Assembly: GCA_016801845.1 (NCBI GenBank)
Contig: CM028919.1
Coordinates: 14,467,001-14,531,000, forward strand
Direction: 5' to 3'
DNA: 64,000 bases
Origin: Polydactylus sextarius
Taxonomy: Eukaryota; Chordata; Actinopteri; Polynemidae
Part shown: in pieces, positions 21,253 through 32,294 of the stretch
Position numbering within the stretch: position 1 is the stretch's first letter
Layout: each line of letters starts with the position of its first letter
Program-made: the position numbers and the translations under genes
The notes under the pieces: generated by a model
Told to the model about the DNA's origin: nothing
The model's database searches: none
What the model saw: only the letters and a program-made list of their open reading frames with translations

Positions 21253-22105
21253 TGTGCATCTTACACCTTTCGCATCTTTAAAATGAATCAGAATCTAAGA
21301 ACACAACGTTTTTTAATTAATTCTTTTCGTTAAGAAATAATTATCTGGTTGCTTTTTTTTTAATTAAAAAGTTTAAAATATTCACTGATAATGAAATTCA
21401 TCGGATGTGCACCATTTTTGTGATGATAACCACATCTATCTATGGGTTTTATAAGTTTCTTGTGTGAAAATTTACCAAAAACCTTCATCTGTTTTTCTGT
21501 AAAAGATAAATTCTCTGCGCTGTTATTTTCCAGTGGAGTTGGATTAATGGTATGAGCTGACAATATCAAGTTTATTATCTCAGTAGGGAACAAAACGGAG
21601 CAGTCCAGTGGACAGGAGAGAGGTCAGGTCAGGAGCAGAGATGCAGGTTGGTCAGGTAGCGGTGATAAATGGCAGAACGGAGAGTAAAATCAGCTGTTCT
21701 GGGTATTTACAGTAAAAGTGACCTTCTCCCTCTAAAACACTTATTTAAATAACTGCACTGGCTTTAGTTCAGGAGACTGTAACCACAACAGTCAATGTGA
21801 TGACTCAATGTGACGTCTCGAAGTGCAGTTTTTGGTTTGTTTGGCCAATTCACGTTAAAAAAGCCTTTTTTCACCGTCGTACCTGTCTGTTGTTGGCCAG
21901 GTTGTAAGGACAGTCCATGAACTGCTGCAGCGTGCACCCCGACCAGTCGGAGCCTTCGTAACAGGAAGGCAGCTCCTCGGGCGTCGGGGTTCGTCCATCG
22001 CACATGTGAAGGGAGGTTTTCCACGTTGCTCCGCGCTGCACGTGCCTCCACTCGCTGAGGTATCTCGACACCGGGTCCCTCAGCAGAGTGATGTAGTAGA
22101 ACTTC
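16935..22105 (-). CDS. hs6st1: Heparan-sulfate 6-O-sulfotransferase 1, last three coding exons
   Basis: Type II Golgi enzyme that moves sulfate from PAPS to the 6-OH of glucosamine in heparan sulfate, shaping growth-factor binding. The window carries 266 C-terminal residues in three exons: a PAPS 3'-phosphate motif LRDPVSRYLSEW, the family block YNLANNRQVRMLADLSLVGC, FFGLTEYQRKTQFLFERTF, then RIEELNELDMELYDYAKDLF and a variable basic/acidic tail ending TEDYMNQIINRW before TAG. HS6ST1 is favoured over HS6ST2 and HS6ST3 by the CDGRTPTPEELPSCYEG wording, the tail ending and the UGGT1 neighbour. The exon with the membrane anchor and the 5'-phosphosulfate-binding motif is not in the window. Whether this is a teleost a or b copy cannot be told. 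No stop or frameshift seen. Confidence 0.92.
17338..17804 (+). repeat. Imperfect AT-rich tandem duplication, about 230-270 bp period
   Basis: Unit 1 (17338-17531) runs from TTATTAAACCTTCTGGCAAT to GATACAGTTGGCTATAAAGGGTTAA; unit 2 (17567-17804) runs from TTATTAAAGCTTTTAGCAAT to GATACAGTTTATTATAAAAGGTTAA. Borders match, interiors have diverged. Confidence 0.65.
18741..18761 (+). repeat. (ACG)n run
   Basis: Seven ACG/GAC units in a GC-rich patch of the HS6ST1 last intron. The repeated CpG is unusual for intronic sequence in this window. Confidence 0.95.
19367..20044 (+). mobile_element. Long-palindrome non-autonomous DNA transposon, copy B
   Basis: Same family as 6098-6676. Here the right arm is complete out to GGACCGTCACTTTAA, while the left arm jumps from CATGAATAGGGTCC to GTGATGAAGGGTGTTCC and so lacks about 120 bases that copy A has. 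AAAGTAAATGGGGCAGTCAG in the left arm is mirrored by CTGACTGCCCCATTTACTTT in the right arm. No transposase. Confidence 0.78.
20108..20356 (-). CDS. hs6st1: HS6ST1 penultimate exon
   Basis: Acceptor CGTCTCCAG before 20356, donor GTCAGT at 20107; 83 whole codons, phase 0 at both ends. Encodes VRMLADLSLVGCYNMSTVPE, KKRAQLLLESAKKNLRDMAF, FGLTEYQRKTQFLFERTF and MQYNSTRAAGVDLDNAT. NMS, NST and NAT are possible N-glycosylation sites. Confidence 0.95.
20465..20600 (+). repeat. Percomorph ATTAATCG-type interspersed repeat, copy 1
   Basis: AAAGTTGCAACTAATGATCA, then CTCGATTAATCAGCCCATTA and TCGAAATAGCTGCAGATTAA match, from memory, a very common percomorph repeat that reads AACTAACGATTATTTTCATT and ATCGATTAATC. 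Partly decayed. Confidence 0.65.
21003..21244 (+). repeat. GT and GT/GA microsatellites
   Basis: (GT)19 at about 21003-21040 and a compound (GT)n(GA)n at about 21186-21244, 145 bases apart. Confidence 0.95.
21883..22105 (-). CDS. hs6st1: HS6ST1 exon with PAPS-binding motif
   Basis: Acceptor CTCAACAG before 22105, donor GTACGACG at 21882. One base completes an upstream codon, then KFYYITLLRDPVSRYLSEW, HVQRGATWKTSLHMCDGRTP, TPEELPSCYEGSDWSGCTLQ and QFMDCPYNLANNRQ follow, 74 codons. RDPVSRYLSEW is the PAPS 3'-phosphate-binding segment. The upstream junction sits where mammalian HS6ST1 exon 1 ends, as I recall, so this is probably exon 2. Confidence 0.95.
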
Positions 22106-23260
22106 CTGTTGAGGTTGGAAAAAAAAAAGAGAGAAAACAATAATTTCTTAATTATTCAGATCAGAGACAATGGAGATGTGAGACGTGAAGAGATAATTAG
22201 ATGTAATTCCCCAGACAACCATATGGTGGCACTACATACAACACTTTACTGCGGCATCATTGTACATCCTCAAAACTCAGTAGGAGGAAAGCGACTGACT
22301 GATGTTGTCATATTTAATACCATATTATTTGCATTTACTAGAAGCAGCTCTGTGATGCACAAAAGAAAGGCGGACAGCAGATAAGAAGTGAAGCGACAAA
22401 TGAGCGGGTGGAGGAGGGAGAGAGGGAGGAGGAGGGAGAGAGGGAGGAGGAGGGGAAGAGGGGGAGGAGGGGGAGGAAGGGGTGAGGCAGAGAGTTGATT
22501 TGTTAGGCAGAGGATCAGGTCAGTGTTGAGGCCATACAGCGCAGGAAACAAAACTGCTGGCACAAGCACATCTCACTCTGCAACACACACATCTCCAGGC
22601 GGTAAACATCCTTATGTCTCAGACACACACACACATTTCTTCTTCTCTCTTCACACTCGCCCAGAGTATTAGGGGTCTGTCTCTAAAAGATGACTCATCC
22701 CGCATCTGAGATTTGGATAGGACTGTTTTTTGTAGTTTGTGTGTGTGCGTGTGTGTGTTTGTGTGAGTACTGTAATGGTGCATAGCACAGTTCAATGTCT
22801 CTCCAGAGGGGACACTCCCACCAGAGCAGAGACCTTTCCAGGCCTTCACACTCCAGCTAATTACTGCAGTCCAATCAATCAACACATCCTCATTAACACA
22901 CACACACACACACACGCACGCTCTTTCTCATGCAACCTGTGTGTGTGGTTATGTGCCTGCAGTGTGTCCAGGAGCTATGGTATGGATCTGTCTGGTCAAC
23001 ACACACACACACACACAGGAACAAATGCAAACCTTCCCCGCCTGGGTTTGCATCACGTCAGAAGAATGTTTGCAGAGAGAAATTCTGTGTGCTGACAGGA
23101 CTCTATGAAATCACCGGGTCTGCACAAGTCAGGTCATATATACATATACACACTCTCGGCTTCAAACTACTGAGCTCAACGGGAGGAGAGAGGAGCCCCG
23201 AGTGTCACACAAACAGTAGCAGTGTCTAGGTATTAAAAACAAGTAGTTAAGCTCCCAAAA

Positions 23261-23670
23261 AAATCCAGTGGCAGTCGGGAGATCCTGGACAACAAAACAA
23301 ATAAACCCTAAATCGAGCAATAGCTGAGTGATGGGGCATAATAAAACAACCGGGAGCTAAATCTGAATCCAGCAGCGACAGAGGAGATCCTGGAACATAA
23401 AGCAACTCAAAAAAAACAAAAACAAATTTCATCCTCGAGATCCTTCGCAACAAAACAAACCACACCCCGAGTTTAGTTGCAGCACAGCGAGATGTCTATA
23501 AATGAAACAAAATCTAGTAGCAACAGGGGGATCACGGACAATGAAACAACTAAACCCTAAATCCAGTGACAGCTGGGAGATCCCAGGCAACGAACCAAAC
23601 AGACCCTCAATCCGAGGACAGCAGGGGGATCACGGCCATTCAAACAAGTATCTCAAACTCTAAATCCAAT
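23261..23670 (+). repeat. Degenerate minisatellite, period about 49 bp
   Basis: About eight diverged units of the form AAATCCAGTGACAGCTGGGA, then GATCCTGGACAACAAAACAA and ATAAACCCT. The unit starts AAATCCAGTG at 23261 and again near 23559; other units vary at most positions and in length. Confidence 0.75.
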
Positions 23671-23822
23671 CAACCTAAACCTAAAATCTCACCCACCCCC
23701 CCTGATCTAATCAAACGCAGAGGAGTGGAGAGGGTACAGTCAAAGTGGAGCCTGCAGGAGAGCGGGGGTACATTATGGAGATTCCTATGATGACATTATC
23801 AGGATTCCTAACACTCCCCAGA

Positions 23823-23854
<32 letters not shown>

Positions 23855-23989
23855 ACTACGCCTATTAAATCAGTGATGACATTTTCCCCCTCTTGGCTTC
23901 TATTCCACTGAAAAAACAGAGTAGTGTTTGGCCCTCGCTACAGAGACGGGAAGAGAGAACGAGGAAAGAGTGAAAAACAGAGAGAAAGA

Positions 23990-23990
<1 letters not shown>

Positions 23991-24026
<36 letters not shown>

Positions 24027-24028
24027 GA
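23991..24028 (+). repeat. (GAAA)n(GA)n purine run
   Basis: Purine-only compound repeat, continued by GA-rich sequence to about 24042. Confidence 0.95.
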
Positions 24029-24039
24029 GGAGGGGGCGG

Positions 24040-24160
24040 AAGAGAATTTCAATTAGTTTTCTAATACTGTGAAAGCAGTGAGGGCCCCGAGCCCAAGTGA
24101 TTTATCAAAGTTATGGCTCCTGCTATAATGAAGGCTCAGGCATATTACTAGACAAAAATA
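24040..24160. promoter_or_regulatory. Candidate conserved non-coding element
   Basis: A repeat-free block with TTTCAATTAGTTTTCTAATA, then GGGCCCCGAGCCC and TGATTTATCAAAGTTATGGC. Paired ATTAG/CTAAT homeodomain-type sites next to a GC palindrome differ from the surrounding simple repeats. Conservation is not tested. Confidence 0.25.
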
Positions 24161-26393
24161 AATAAATAACATGCACACAAATGCACACGGGATGCAACAC
24201 ACATAATAATGCACACACACACAAACCTAAATAAATGATCTTAAATGGCGTAGCCTGCCTGTCGTGTCTGCTGGGTCAGGGAAAAAAAAAACAAACCTGG
24301 TGCCGTGGAGACTTTTCTCGCCTTAAAGTCTAATGATGTCTGGCCATGTACTGAGATCCCTGGGTAATGATGTTTCAACCCACACACATACAAGGCGTTT
24401 ATTCAATCACCTGCAGGTCCACTCCCCTTTAACACGCTTTCTCATGCACATGTACACACACTCGCTGCCTCTGCAGGTGATATTGCTTAAAGTTGAAGCA
24501 TATGAGCGCTTGTCAAATTAACTTCAAAGCTAATACGCAACCGTTCAACCTCACACCGCAAAACATCATCCTCAGGGTTGAGTTTTTTTTTTAATTCCCA
24601 GTCTGGGAGCAGCAGTGAAATACTTTTTTTTTTTTTCCCCCTCACAATTTTCCCTCAACGTCTTTTTTTTTATTGTTATCTACAACAAATACAAACTACA
24701 TCTATCAGATCAAACATGTCGACTAATCAGTGAGAGCTTTATCGCCTTATTGATTTGTCCTATCGGACTGGTAGAGTGAAGAGCAGCCTGATAAAAAAAA
24801 AAAAAAATGTTTGGCAGAGAAAAGTGTGATGAAACTATTGTCTGAGCCACTGTTGGATCTGATCTGAAAGAGGATACTCTTGTCTTTCATCTCTAACTTT
24901 TTCATTTCTGATCACTGTGACAGAATACAGATCAGAGTCTGTAAATTCAGGAGGACGATGAGCAACGAGAGCAAGAAATAAAATTCGCATTTATACCCTC
25001 GTTTTCTCACTGTCTCCACCACCTACTGTGCACAGCTGTGTGTTTACATGTGCCGTAAATAAGTGAGAATGAGCTTTTTTCCAACTCGCCAAGAGTTGGA
25101 TTCAGATCTCAGGAAGAAATGTTGGTTATAATTCTTCACCAATTTTTTTTTTTTTTGAGTCTAGCCAACGGTTAAACTCAAAAAGTCAAGCAACATTTTA
25201 AACATGAGCTGCTTCAAGATAAAAAAAAAAAAAATTTACCAGAATCTTCCTTCAAACAGCCAAAAAAAAAAAAAAAAAGGTCACAGCGAGTACATGTGGA
25301 CGTTATCAAGAGGAAACACACAACGCCTCGGCCTGTTATGGTCTCGCAGAGCCCGGAGAAAATGAGCCCTTTGCCTGTTTCCTGTGGGTCACAAATCACC
25401 ACTTCTACAACCTCCACCTTCTCTGTTTAACCTCTTTTCCCTTTCTGTCACTCGTCTCCCTTCAGCCTTCGTCTCTTATTCTCGTCTCTCCCGGGCAGTT
25501 GTGTGCGATTACAATGTGTCCTTCCCTTTTTCTAGAAGTTTGGTTTTTGTTAAAATACCAAAAAAAAAAAAAAAAAAAAAAAAAACAGTAGCGTGGTAGT
25601 AATCTCGCTCTTCTCCTGGAAGGTTTTCACCAAACGATGGGCGAGGTTTTCTGTTATTTTTCTGCAGAAAGAATCATTAACCGAGGTTGAGTTTACATCT
25701 CACATGTGTTGATTTGACGTTTCCATTTTTAGTTACAGTTTCATGCTAATTACCAGTGTTTTCGCAGGCTTTCGTTATATATTATAAGTAACAAAACAAG
25801 CATGAGAAGGAGGTGGTTTGTGGCTGCAACACACAAGAGATACAAAAGTCCTCAGTTTTTTCTTTTTCCTCAAGAGACTGTTCACAAAGTTCAGCAGTTT
25901 TGTTTAAATATAAGTTTATGTCTCATGGAGTGATTTACGCATTCAAACACCGACACGCGTAAGAGCACGGACACACAAACACACGGTGACGCAGCATCCA
26001 ACAGCGCAGAGCCACCGTGATTTATTAATAGTCCACGGATGTTTGTCGAAACTGGATCCACTCAACAACACGGCTCCTTCCCACCTCTAAAATAGGACCT
26101 GAACTTGAAACAACTTAAGAGTAAAAGTTGTGCTAAAGGAAGAAGTAAAGACACTGAAACTCTCAGTGAATCAGTACTATATGTGGATATTCAATTCACA
26201 TTCTAGTCAATTTTGTTTCACATTTGGTAGGAAAAGTTTGCAAAGACAAGGAAGTGACACAAAGGAAGAGAATGAAGAGAATAAACACAACAATAGAATG
26301 AACAGTCAAATTTAAACTTCTGCATATTATTATTCACTCGTGATGAGTCTTCAACATTAATTTCCAAGAATAAAGATCAGTTCCCACTTAAGC

Positions 26394-27187
26394 CTAGTTC
26401 ACACCAGTTCACACTAGTTCACACCAGTTCACACTAGTTCACACTAGTTCAGACTAGTTCACATCAGTCGACTTCACCATCGATCAGTGAGTCTCAGTCT
26501 CTGTCGTGATCGTTGGCGACTTGTGTTCCCATGATCTGGAGTCTTAACAACTGTTCTGAGACCTGTAGTGTTCACACTACAAGACTTGTCAGTGATTGAC
26601 TCCCGATCACACCGTGACGTCACCAAACTCTACGTCTGGTCACGTGAACTAGACAGGATGTAGCCGCTGCTTCTCACCGTGATTTACAGCCGTTTATTGT
26701 TGACGAGCACCGGTGAAGACGCTGCCTCCGACACAGACTAAACCGCTAAACCGGCGTGTAAACATCACCATGGCAACACGCTGGTTTTCATGGTGGAGCT
26801 GAAATCAGCAGCAGACCTCCCCAGTACCGGGTAACATCTGGATCAGACGCGGGGAGTTTGTAGAAAGTGAAAATGAAAGAAAAAGCGTTAAAACGTCAGA
26901 CTTTTAAACGTGGTTGTGAGTGAATCAGTGAGACAGCAGCAGCATTTATCTCACATCCCTCCTCTGATTGGCTGTCGCTCTTTGTCAGTCTCTTCAGACT
27001 CCTCCAGTTTTCTAACATGACAGATCCAGTCCCGGTCTCAGACCAGGTCCCGACGGCCTCTGATGGAGTCGTTAGGGCTGTTCACACATTATGATCATTA
27101 ACTGATGATTCACCAACCATCAGAGGACCAAGTCCACCAGACACCACCACTGGAGATCGATGGTAAAGTCGAGTCGTGTGAACTAGA
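26394..27187 (+). mobile_element. TIR element family 2, copy 1 (longest)
   Basis: Left end CTAGTTCACACC, right end GTGTGAACTAGA, inverted to each other, with (A)GTCGACTTCACC and GGTAAAGTCGA just inside. The left end carries about seven 10-bp units of AGTTCACACT/C (26396-26465). Inside are a palindrome TGTAGTGTTCACACTACA and a block GGGCTGTTCACACATTATGA. No coding capacity, so non-autonomous; superfamily not assigned. Confidence 0.8.
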
Positions 27188-27436
27188 TTTTCACAAACTT
27201 CCAGGAAGAAGAACTGACTGTGCTTGTATTTGTACTTTAATAGTAGAAAATGACATTTAAAATCAGAGTTTTCACTAAACAAATAAACAGATAAAATAAA
27301 ATAGAAACTCTTCTTAATATTTAGCTTTTTTTTTTCTTAAATAACATGTCGCGACTTGAAGTAAAGATTTGACACAAACCAGAATTGATTAGGAGAGTTG
27401 ATAAGATCTAACCAACGCCCTGGCTCCTCTACACCA

Positions 27437-27439
<3 letters not shown>

Positions 27440-27487
<48 letters not shown>
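27440..27487 (+). repeat. (GT)n microsatellite
   Basis: About 24 GT units without interruption. Confidence 0.96.
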
Positions 27488-27489
<2 letters not shown>

Positions 27490-29106
27490 ACTTGGAGGAA
27501 AAGCTTTGGAAGCTTTTGCTTTCAGAGGAATGGACCCAAAGAATGTGCTGGCTGTAAATGCAGATGATATCAGCCTTGTCTGTGTGACTGTGTGTGTGTG
27601 TGTGTTTATAGAGAAGAGAAAGAGCAACAACATGTCAGGACATGAACGTCAACACACTTCCAATGAGTCTTTCCTGTTGCCTTCTTGCTGTTACACACGT
27701 CATTGTTCGTAGGGTTGATTGTACAAACACAGAAACATTCGTCCCTAAAATAATTAGTTGTCAGGTTGGTTTTGTATCTGTTAAATACATCTGACGGCAA
27801 ACAATCACACTCCGTCTCAGACTTCAGGTAATGAACAACTGGATGGAAAATGTTTGGAAAAATCATACCAATGCCTCTACGAATCAATGGCTTCTTGACC
27901 TCTCGAACTAAACTACAACCTCCACCTTCCTTCCTCCTCCTGCTCAACCTCCGTCATCTCATCAGCGTGTCCTGGATGTCTTCTAGCCACTAATGACGCA
28001 TCACGACAGACAGAAATAGACCCTCTGGTTCAGACAAGCTCTCGAGGCGTCTTTTCTGCTGGCCTCGGCTCAGTCTTGTTCCTGCTACCACTCATTGTGT
28101 CTTTTTTTTCCTCTCTCTTTTCTCTCCGTCTTTGTTAGTCGATCAATACCAGCCTGAGGAATCAGACAGGCTGCCTTGGTGGAGTTTGGACTTTAAACAC
28201 AGATGGCGTATGCGAGAAGAAAAAAAGAGCGAGAAAAAAGAGGGAGACCGCGAGACAGTGGCGACAGTGTTGGAGAGAGGGGACACGGAGGAGGCATGAT
28301 CCGCTGAAACAGACATCAGGAGGTTGTGGTTAAATGTGAAGACACGTGGAACTTCTTTGTTCTCTCGCTCAGAAAAGTGAAATCATGTGCCAACAAGTTA
28401 TGGTTTCCTCAATAATTTTTCCGTTCAAGCTGTCCACATTTTCTATATTATAACATCCTGACTGACTGAGTGGTGCAGGATTTTTGGACGCAATCTGATC
28501 TGCTGCTGATGTGGCCGAGACACGCAGTCGCAAATCATATTCACTTATTACGCTTATTTCTATTATTGACTGAGCTGCTGACGATCATATTTGACAAATG
28601 AAGTTTTGATCAGACAAATCTGTCGGAAAAAAAAATCGTACGAAATGTGAAGATAATTAACTTTCAAACAAACATATGAAACAAAGAAAAGCAGCTTGTT
28701 CGTCTTTTCAGCGACGACCGTGAAAAAATATCATTCAGTGGTTATTAAAATAGAGTCGGTGATGATCGTTTCCTGTTATATCAGCTCTAATTGTGAAACA
28801 CATGCTGAGATCTGGATAAAAATTAGACAAAAGTTCCCGTTAGTCATCATCAGTCTCATTCGCTATTTCAAGCAACAGAAGAAAAGGATCCAATTCAAGT
28901 CAGGTCACATTGAACTAATTAGTGAACAATACTGATTCATTTTCAATCGTGTTTATTAAACAATATTTTGGAAAGGTAAATAAATATAGAAATAATAATT
29001 ACAGGTGTATAAAACTGTGGTCGTCGTTTTTGGTGAGTGAACAAAGATTTGAGACAATACTACTCAGTCGAAATTTGCGTGTTACGTAAGTTAAGTACAT
29101 ATTATA

Positions 29107-29270
29107 CGACGTCACGGTGCGATCACTGACAAGTCTTGTAGTGTGAACACTACAGGTCTCAGACCAGTTGCTCAGACCAGACTCCAGATCCTGGGAACAC
29201 AAGTCGCCAACGATCGTGACAGAGTCTGAGACTCACACATCGTTGGTGGAGTCGACTGGTGTGAACTAGA
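29107..29270 (-). mobile_element. TIR element family 2, copy 3 (fragment, inverted)
   Basis: Reverse complement of the left part of the family: TGTAGTGTGAACACTACAGG, then GGGAACACAAGTCGCCAACG and the end GTGTGAACTAGA. The rest is missing or too diverged to see. Confidence 0.75.
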
Positions 29271-31150
29271 CTTTAACGGTTTGTTATTGTTATTCATAGA
29301 CGAGGTTATAGCTCCAAAATAAAAAGTCAACCCAACTGGGTCCTCTGTTATTTTGCAAACAAAAAAAAAGACTTTTTGTTTTTCCAGTCAAAGTTTGCTC
29401 GAAGCCAACAGAAAGTCTTTAAACATCACTCTTTGTTTTGCAAACATCTTAATATCACATAAGACTGTGAAAAACAGCGATTCCTCAGATTTAAGAAGCT
29501 GGAACAATAGAACGAAACTAATCACGTCAAGTCTGAATAAACAGCATCAAGCCACTGTGGTAACTGTGGTTACAAACCTAAAAAAAAAAAATAAAAAGAG
29601 CAGTCTTCTCTTCTGTGTTGTGTACAGTAGAGTCTCTCCATCACAGCAAGAGTATAAATTAAGGTCTAACAGTGAGAAGGTTTCAGAGCCCCTGCAGCCA
29701 CTAAACAAAGCTCCTCTCTGCATGTAAGGTGTCTTTTATAGAAAGTAAAAAGTTTGGCAGTACAAGTGACAGTTGCTGTGCGATCACAACTAAAGGAGCG
29801 TGTGAAAACGTAGCTTATGCCACGAGTGCAAAATAACACATGACTCACTGCATTCCAACACGAAGAAGCATGGTTTTTACATGATTATCACACAAAGAAA
29901 AGCAGGAAAAAATGCCTCTAACGGGAGAGAAACCTCATGGCTGGAGTTGGACATTACAAAAAACAAAGAGAGGGCAGAGAGAGAGAGAGACAGGGGAGGG
30001 AATCCCCCGAGTGCAGAGCTATGCTCAGCAGGAATGTGCTGCCGCCTGTTCTCTCATGTAACTTGACTGGCAACGGCCCAGAAATGTGTCGGACACAGAC
30101 GCAAAGAGGAAGAGAGAGGGAGGGAAGAAGATGGATTTGGTGAGAGGGAGATAGGTGGAGAACAACAAGGGTTGCTCAAGTAATCACAGATCATTTTTCA
30201 TGTTTCACAGTTTAAAATATTGTTTCTGTGATAGAGCAGAGCCACATGACAATACATGATACACACCCACCTTCCTGCAGATAAAAATTTTGTGTTACTG
30301 CAATTTCCCATAAAAACATTCTTATCTAGATCTCATCTTGGGCTGAGACCAAAAATAATTTTTTCAAGAAACTTATTTCTCCTGATAACTCAGCACTTGT
30401 GGTTAATGTCTTGTTTTGCTTGAAACTAAATCAAAATAATATTTAATTTACATGGCTAAAGTCAAAGAAAACCAAGACTGGAGACTGGAATAATATTATC
30501 TGGTAGTTTTTCCTTGTTTTTGCTTTGAAAAATGACCCGAAACGATACGAACAACTGGCAACTAATGGGTTAATTTACTAATCCATCAAATCGACTGTTT
30601 TTAAAAAAATAACAGACAAGAGTTATAGGAGACAGAAAATTAATTTCCTGAAAAAAATCTCTAAGCCTATCTTTGGTTTTAAGCCAGATGATGACAAATA
30701 ACAGTATTAATACAGATTTGTTGCTAAGCTTGCCTCTGGGTTGTAGCTGTGTCCCAAAGTAATAAAGAAGTGATTATTGGCTGAATTTTAGTTCATAAAA
30801 ACCAACAAAGAGTGTGTGAGTTCAAAAAAAAAAAAAAAAAAAAAAAGGGACTCTCAGCAATTTTGAGAAGTACTGCACTGGACCAAATAAAAGAGAAAAT
30901 ATATGCTAAGCTGCACAAAAATTCAATAAAACAATCTGCTGTAGTTTCCTGCAGCTGAGACAAGTAATCATGATAATAAGTGTGAAGACTGTAGTAAAAA
31001 AAAAAAAAAAAAAAACACAGTAATCAGAGTCACTTTTTCATAATCACGCAGCCGTAAAGGAGAAAGGATGTGATCTAAAAAAAAAATAAGAGGGATGGAG
31101 GTGGAGCTCTGGGTTGTTCAAGGTAACTCAGATCAACCTGATAACCCCGG

Positions 31151-31151
<1 letters not shown>

Positions 31152-31190
<39 letters not shown>
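31152..31190 (+). repeat. (GT)n microsatellite
   Basis: About 19 GT units; shorter CA and GT arrays follow within 1 kb (31330-31352, 31779-31798, 31881-31899). Confidence 0.95.
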
Positions 31191-31192
<2 letters not shown>

Positions 31193-32270
31193 AAGTACAA
31201 CAAATTCTCTAAATTCTCCACCGACTCGCGTCATGTGCATATGCCTCCCGACACTGAGGTCAAAGCAATCACTTTACTAATACACTGACATATGGGCATG
31301 ATGCACTCACAACACCACACCCAGTCCCATCACACACACACACACACACACAATAACACACACACCTGCGTGTTATGATATAATCTTTGCCTTATGTGGT
31401 GAGGTCAGATTATTGATATGTCCCAATAGTTCACTTAACATGATGAGGAGAAATCACCAGGAGAGAGGGAGTGAGGACGGAGGAGGAGCAGAAAGAGGAG
31501 GAGGAGGTGAAGGAGGAAGAGAGGGAGACAAGATCCAGAGTTTGGGGGCAATTAAAAGGCTGGGTAACGAGGCTAATGAGTAGACAGGTGGCCCTATTAC
31601 AGAAGCAGGCGCACACACTCATTACCACACACTCACACACACAAAACCTCCCCTCTGGCTGGGATTAGTGTGAGCATGAGTGCGTGTGTGAGTGTGTGTG
31701 AGAGACCTCTGTTTCCCTGTTAATCAGTCGTCACATAAGAGACTCAAGGCAGCAGGGTGTTTCTGTGTGTGTGCATTGTGTTTGTGTGTGTGTGTGTGAC
31801 TGGAGGCGAGAGTGTGAAATTGGAGCGATAAGGCAGTTAACATTCAAACCTCCCCACCTGCCCCGTGCAACCTCACACCGACACACACACACACACACAG
31901 ATTTAAACACACCTCAGCGCTCGTTCCTCTGTCTCAAGCCTCAGCTACATCTGTATTTGTGTGTATGTGAAGTCAGGCATTTGTTTGTATGAATAAACAG
32001 GATAATGGCATATCCCTGAGCCACTGGAGGCAGTGTGAGTGTGTGCGTGTGTGAGAAAGTGGGTGAAAGGGTGGAGGCAGAAGCGAGATTTTTTTTATTT
32101 TTTTATTTTTTTATTCATGAAACAGTCTTTCAAGGTGGTGTCAAGTGGTGACGAAAGAAAAGAAAAGAAAAATAAAAAAAACAGACTGAAGCGACTGTAA
32201 TTACGCAGACACAGGCAGGTATGGAGATGCTTCTGGTTTTACCCAGAGAGCCGCTGCACATATGCAGCAC

Positions 32271-32294
32271 AAACAAACAAACAAACAAACAAAC
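32271..32294 (+). repeat. (AAAC)n microsatellite
   Basis: Six uninterrupted ACAA units. Confidence 0.94.

Larger units (their letters stand above)
20357..21882 (-). other. HS6ST1 middle intron
   Basis: Non-coding, 1.5 kb. Contains the ATTAATCG repeat, GT arrays at about 21003-21040 and 21186-21212, the latter running into GA (about 21213-21244). Confidence 0.85.

Noticed and set aside
16935..22105. HS6ST2 or HS6ST3 instead of HS6ST1
   Set aside because: The CYEGSDWSGC wording, MQYNSTRA and the tail end TEDYMNQIINRW fit HS6ST1 best; sequence alone cannot settle the teleost a/b copy.
23261..23670. CRISPR-like alternation of repeat and spacer
   Set aside because: Units are diverged along their whole length with no constant repeat, and the genome is eukaryotic.
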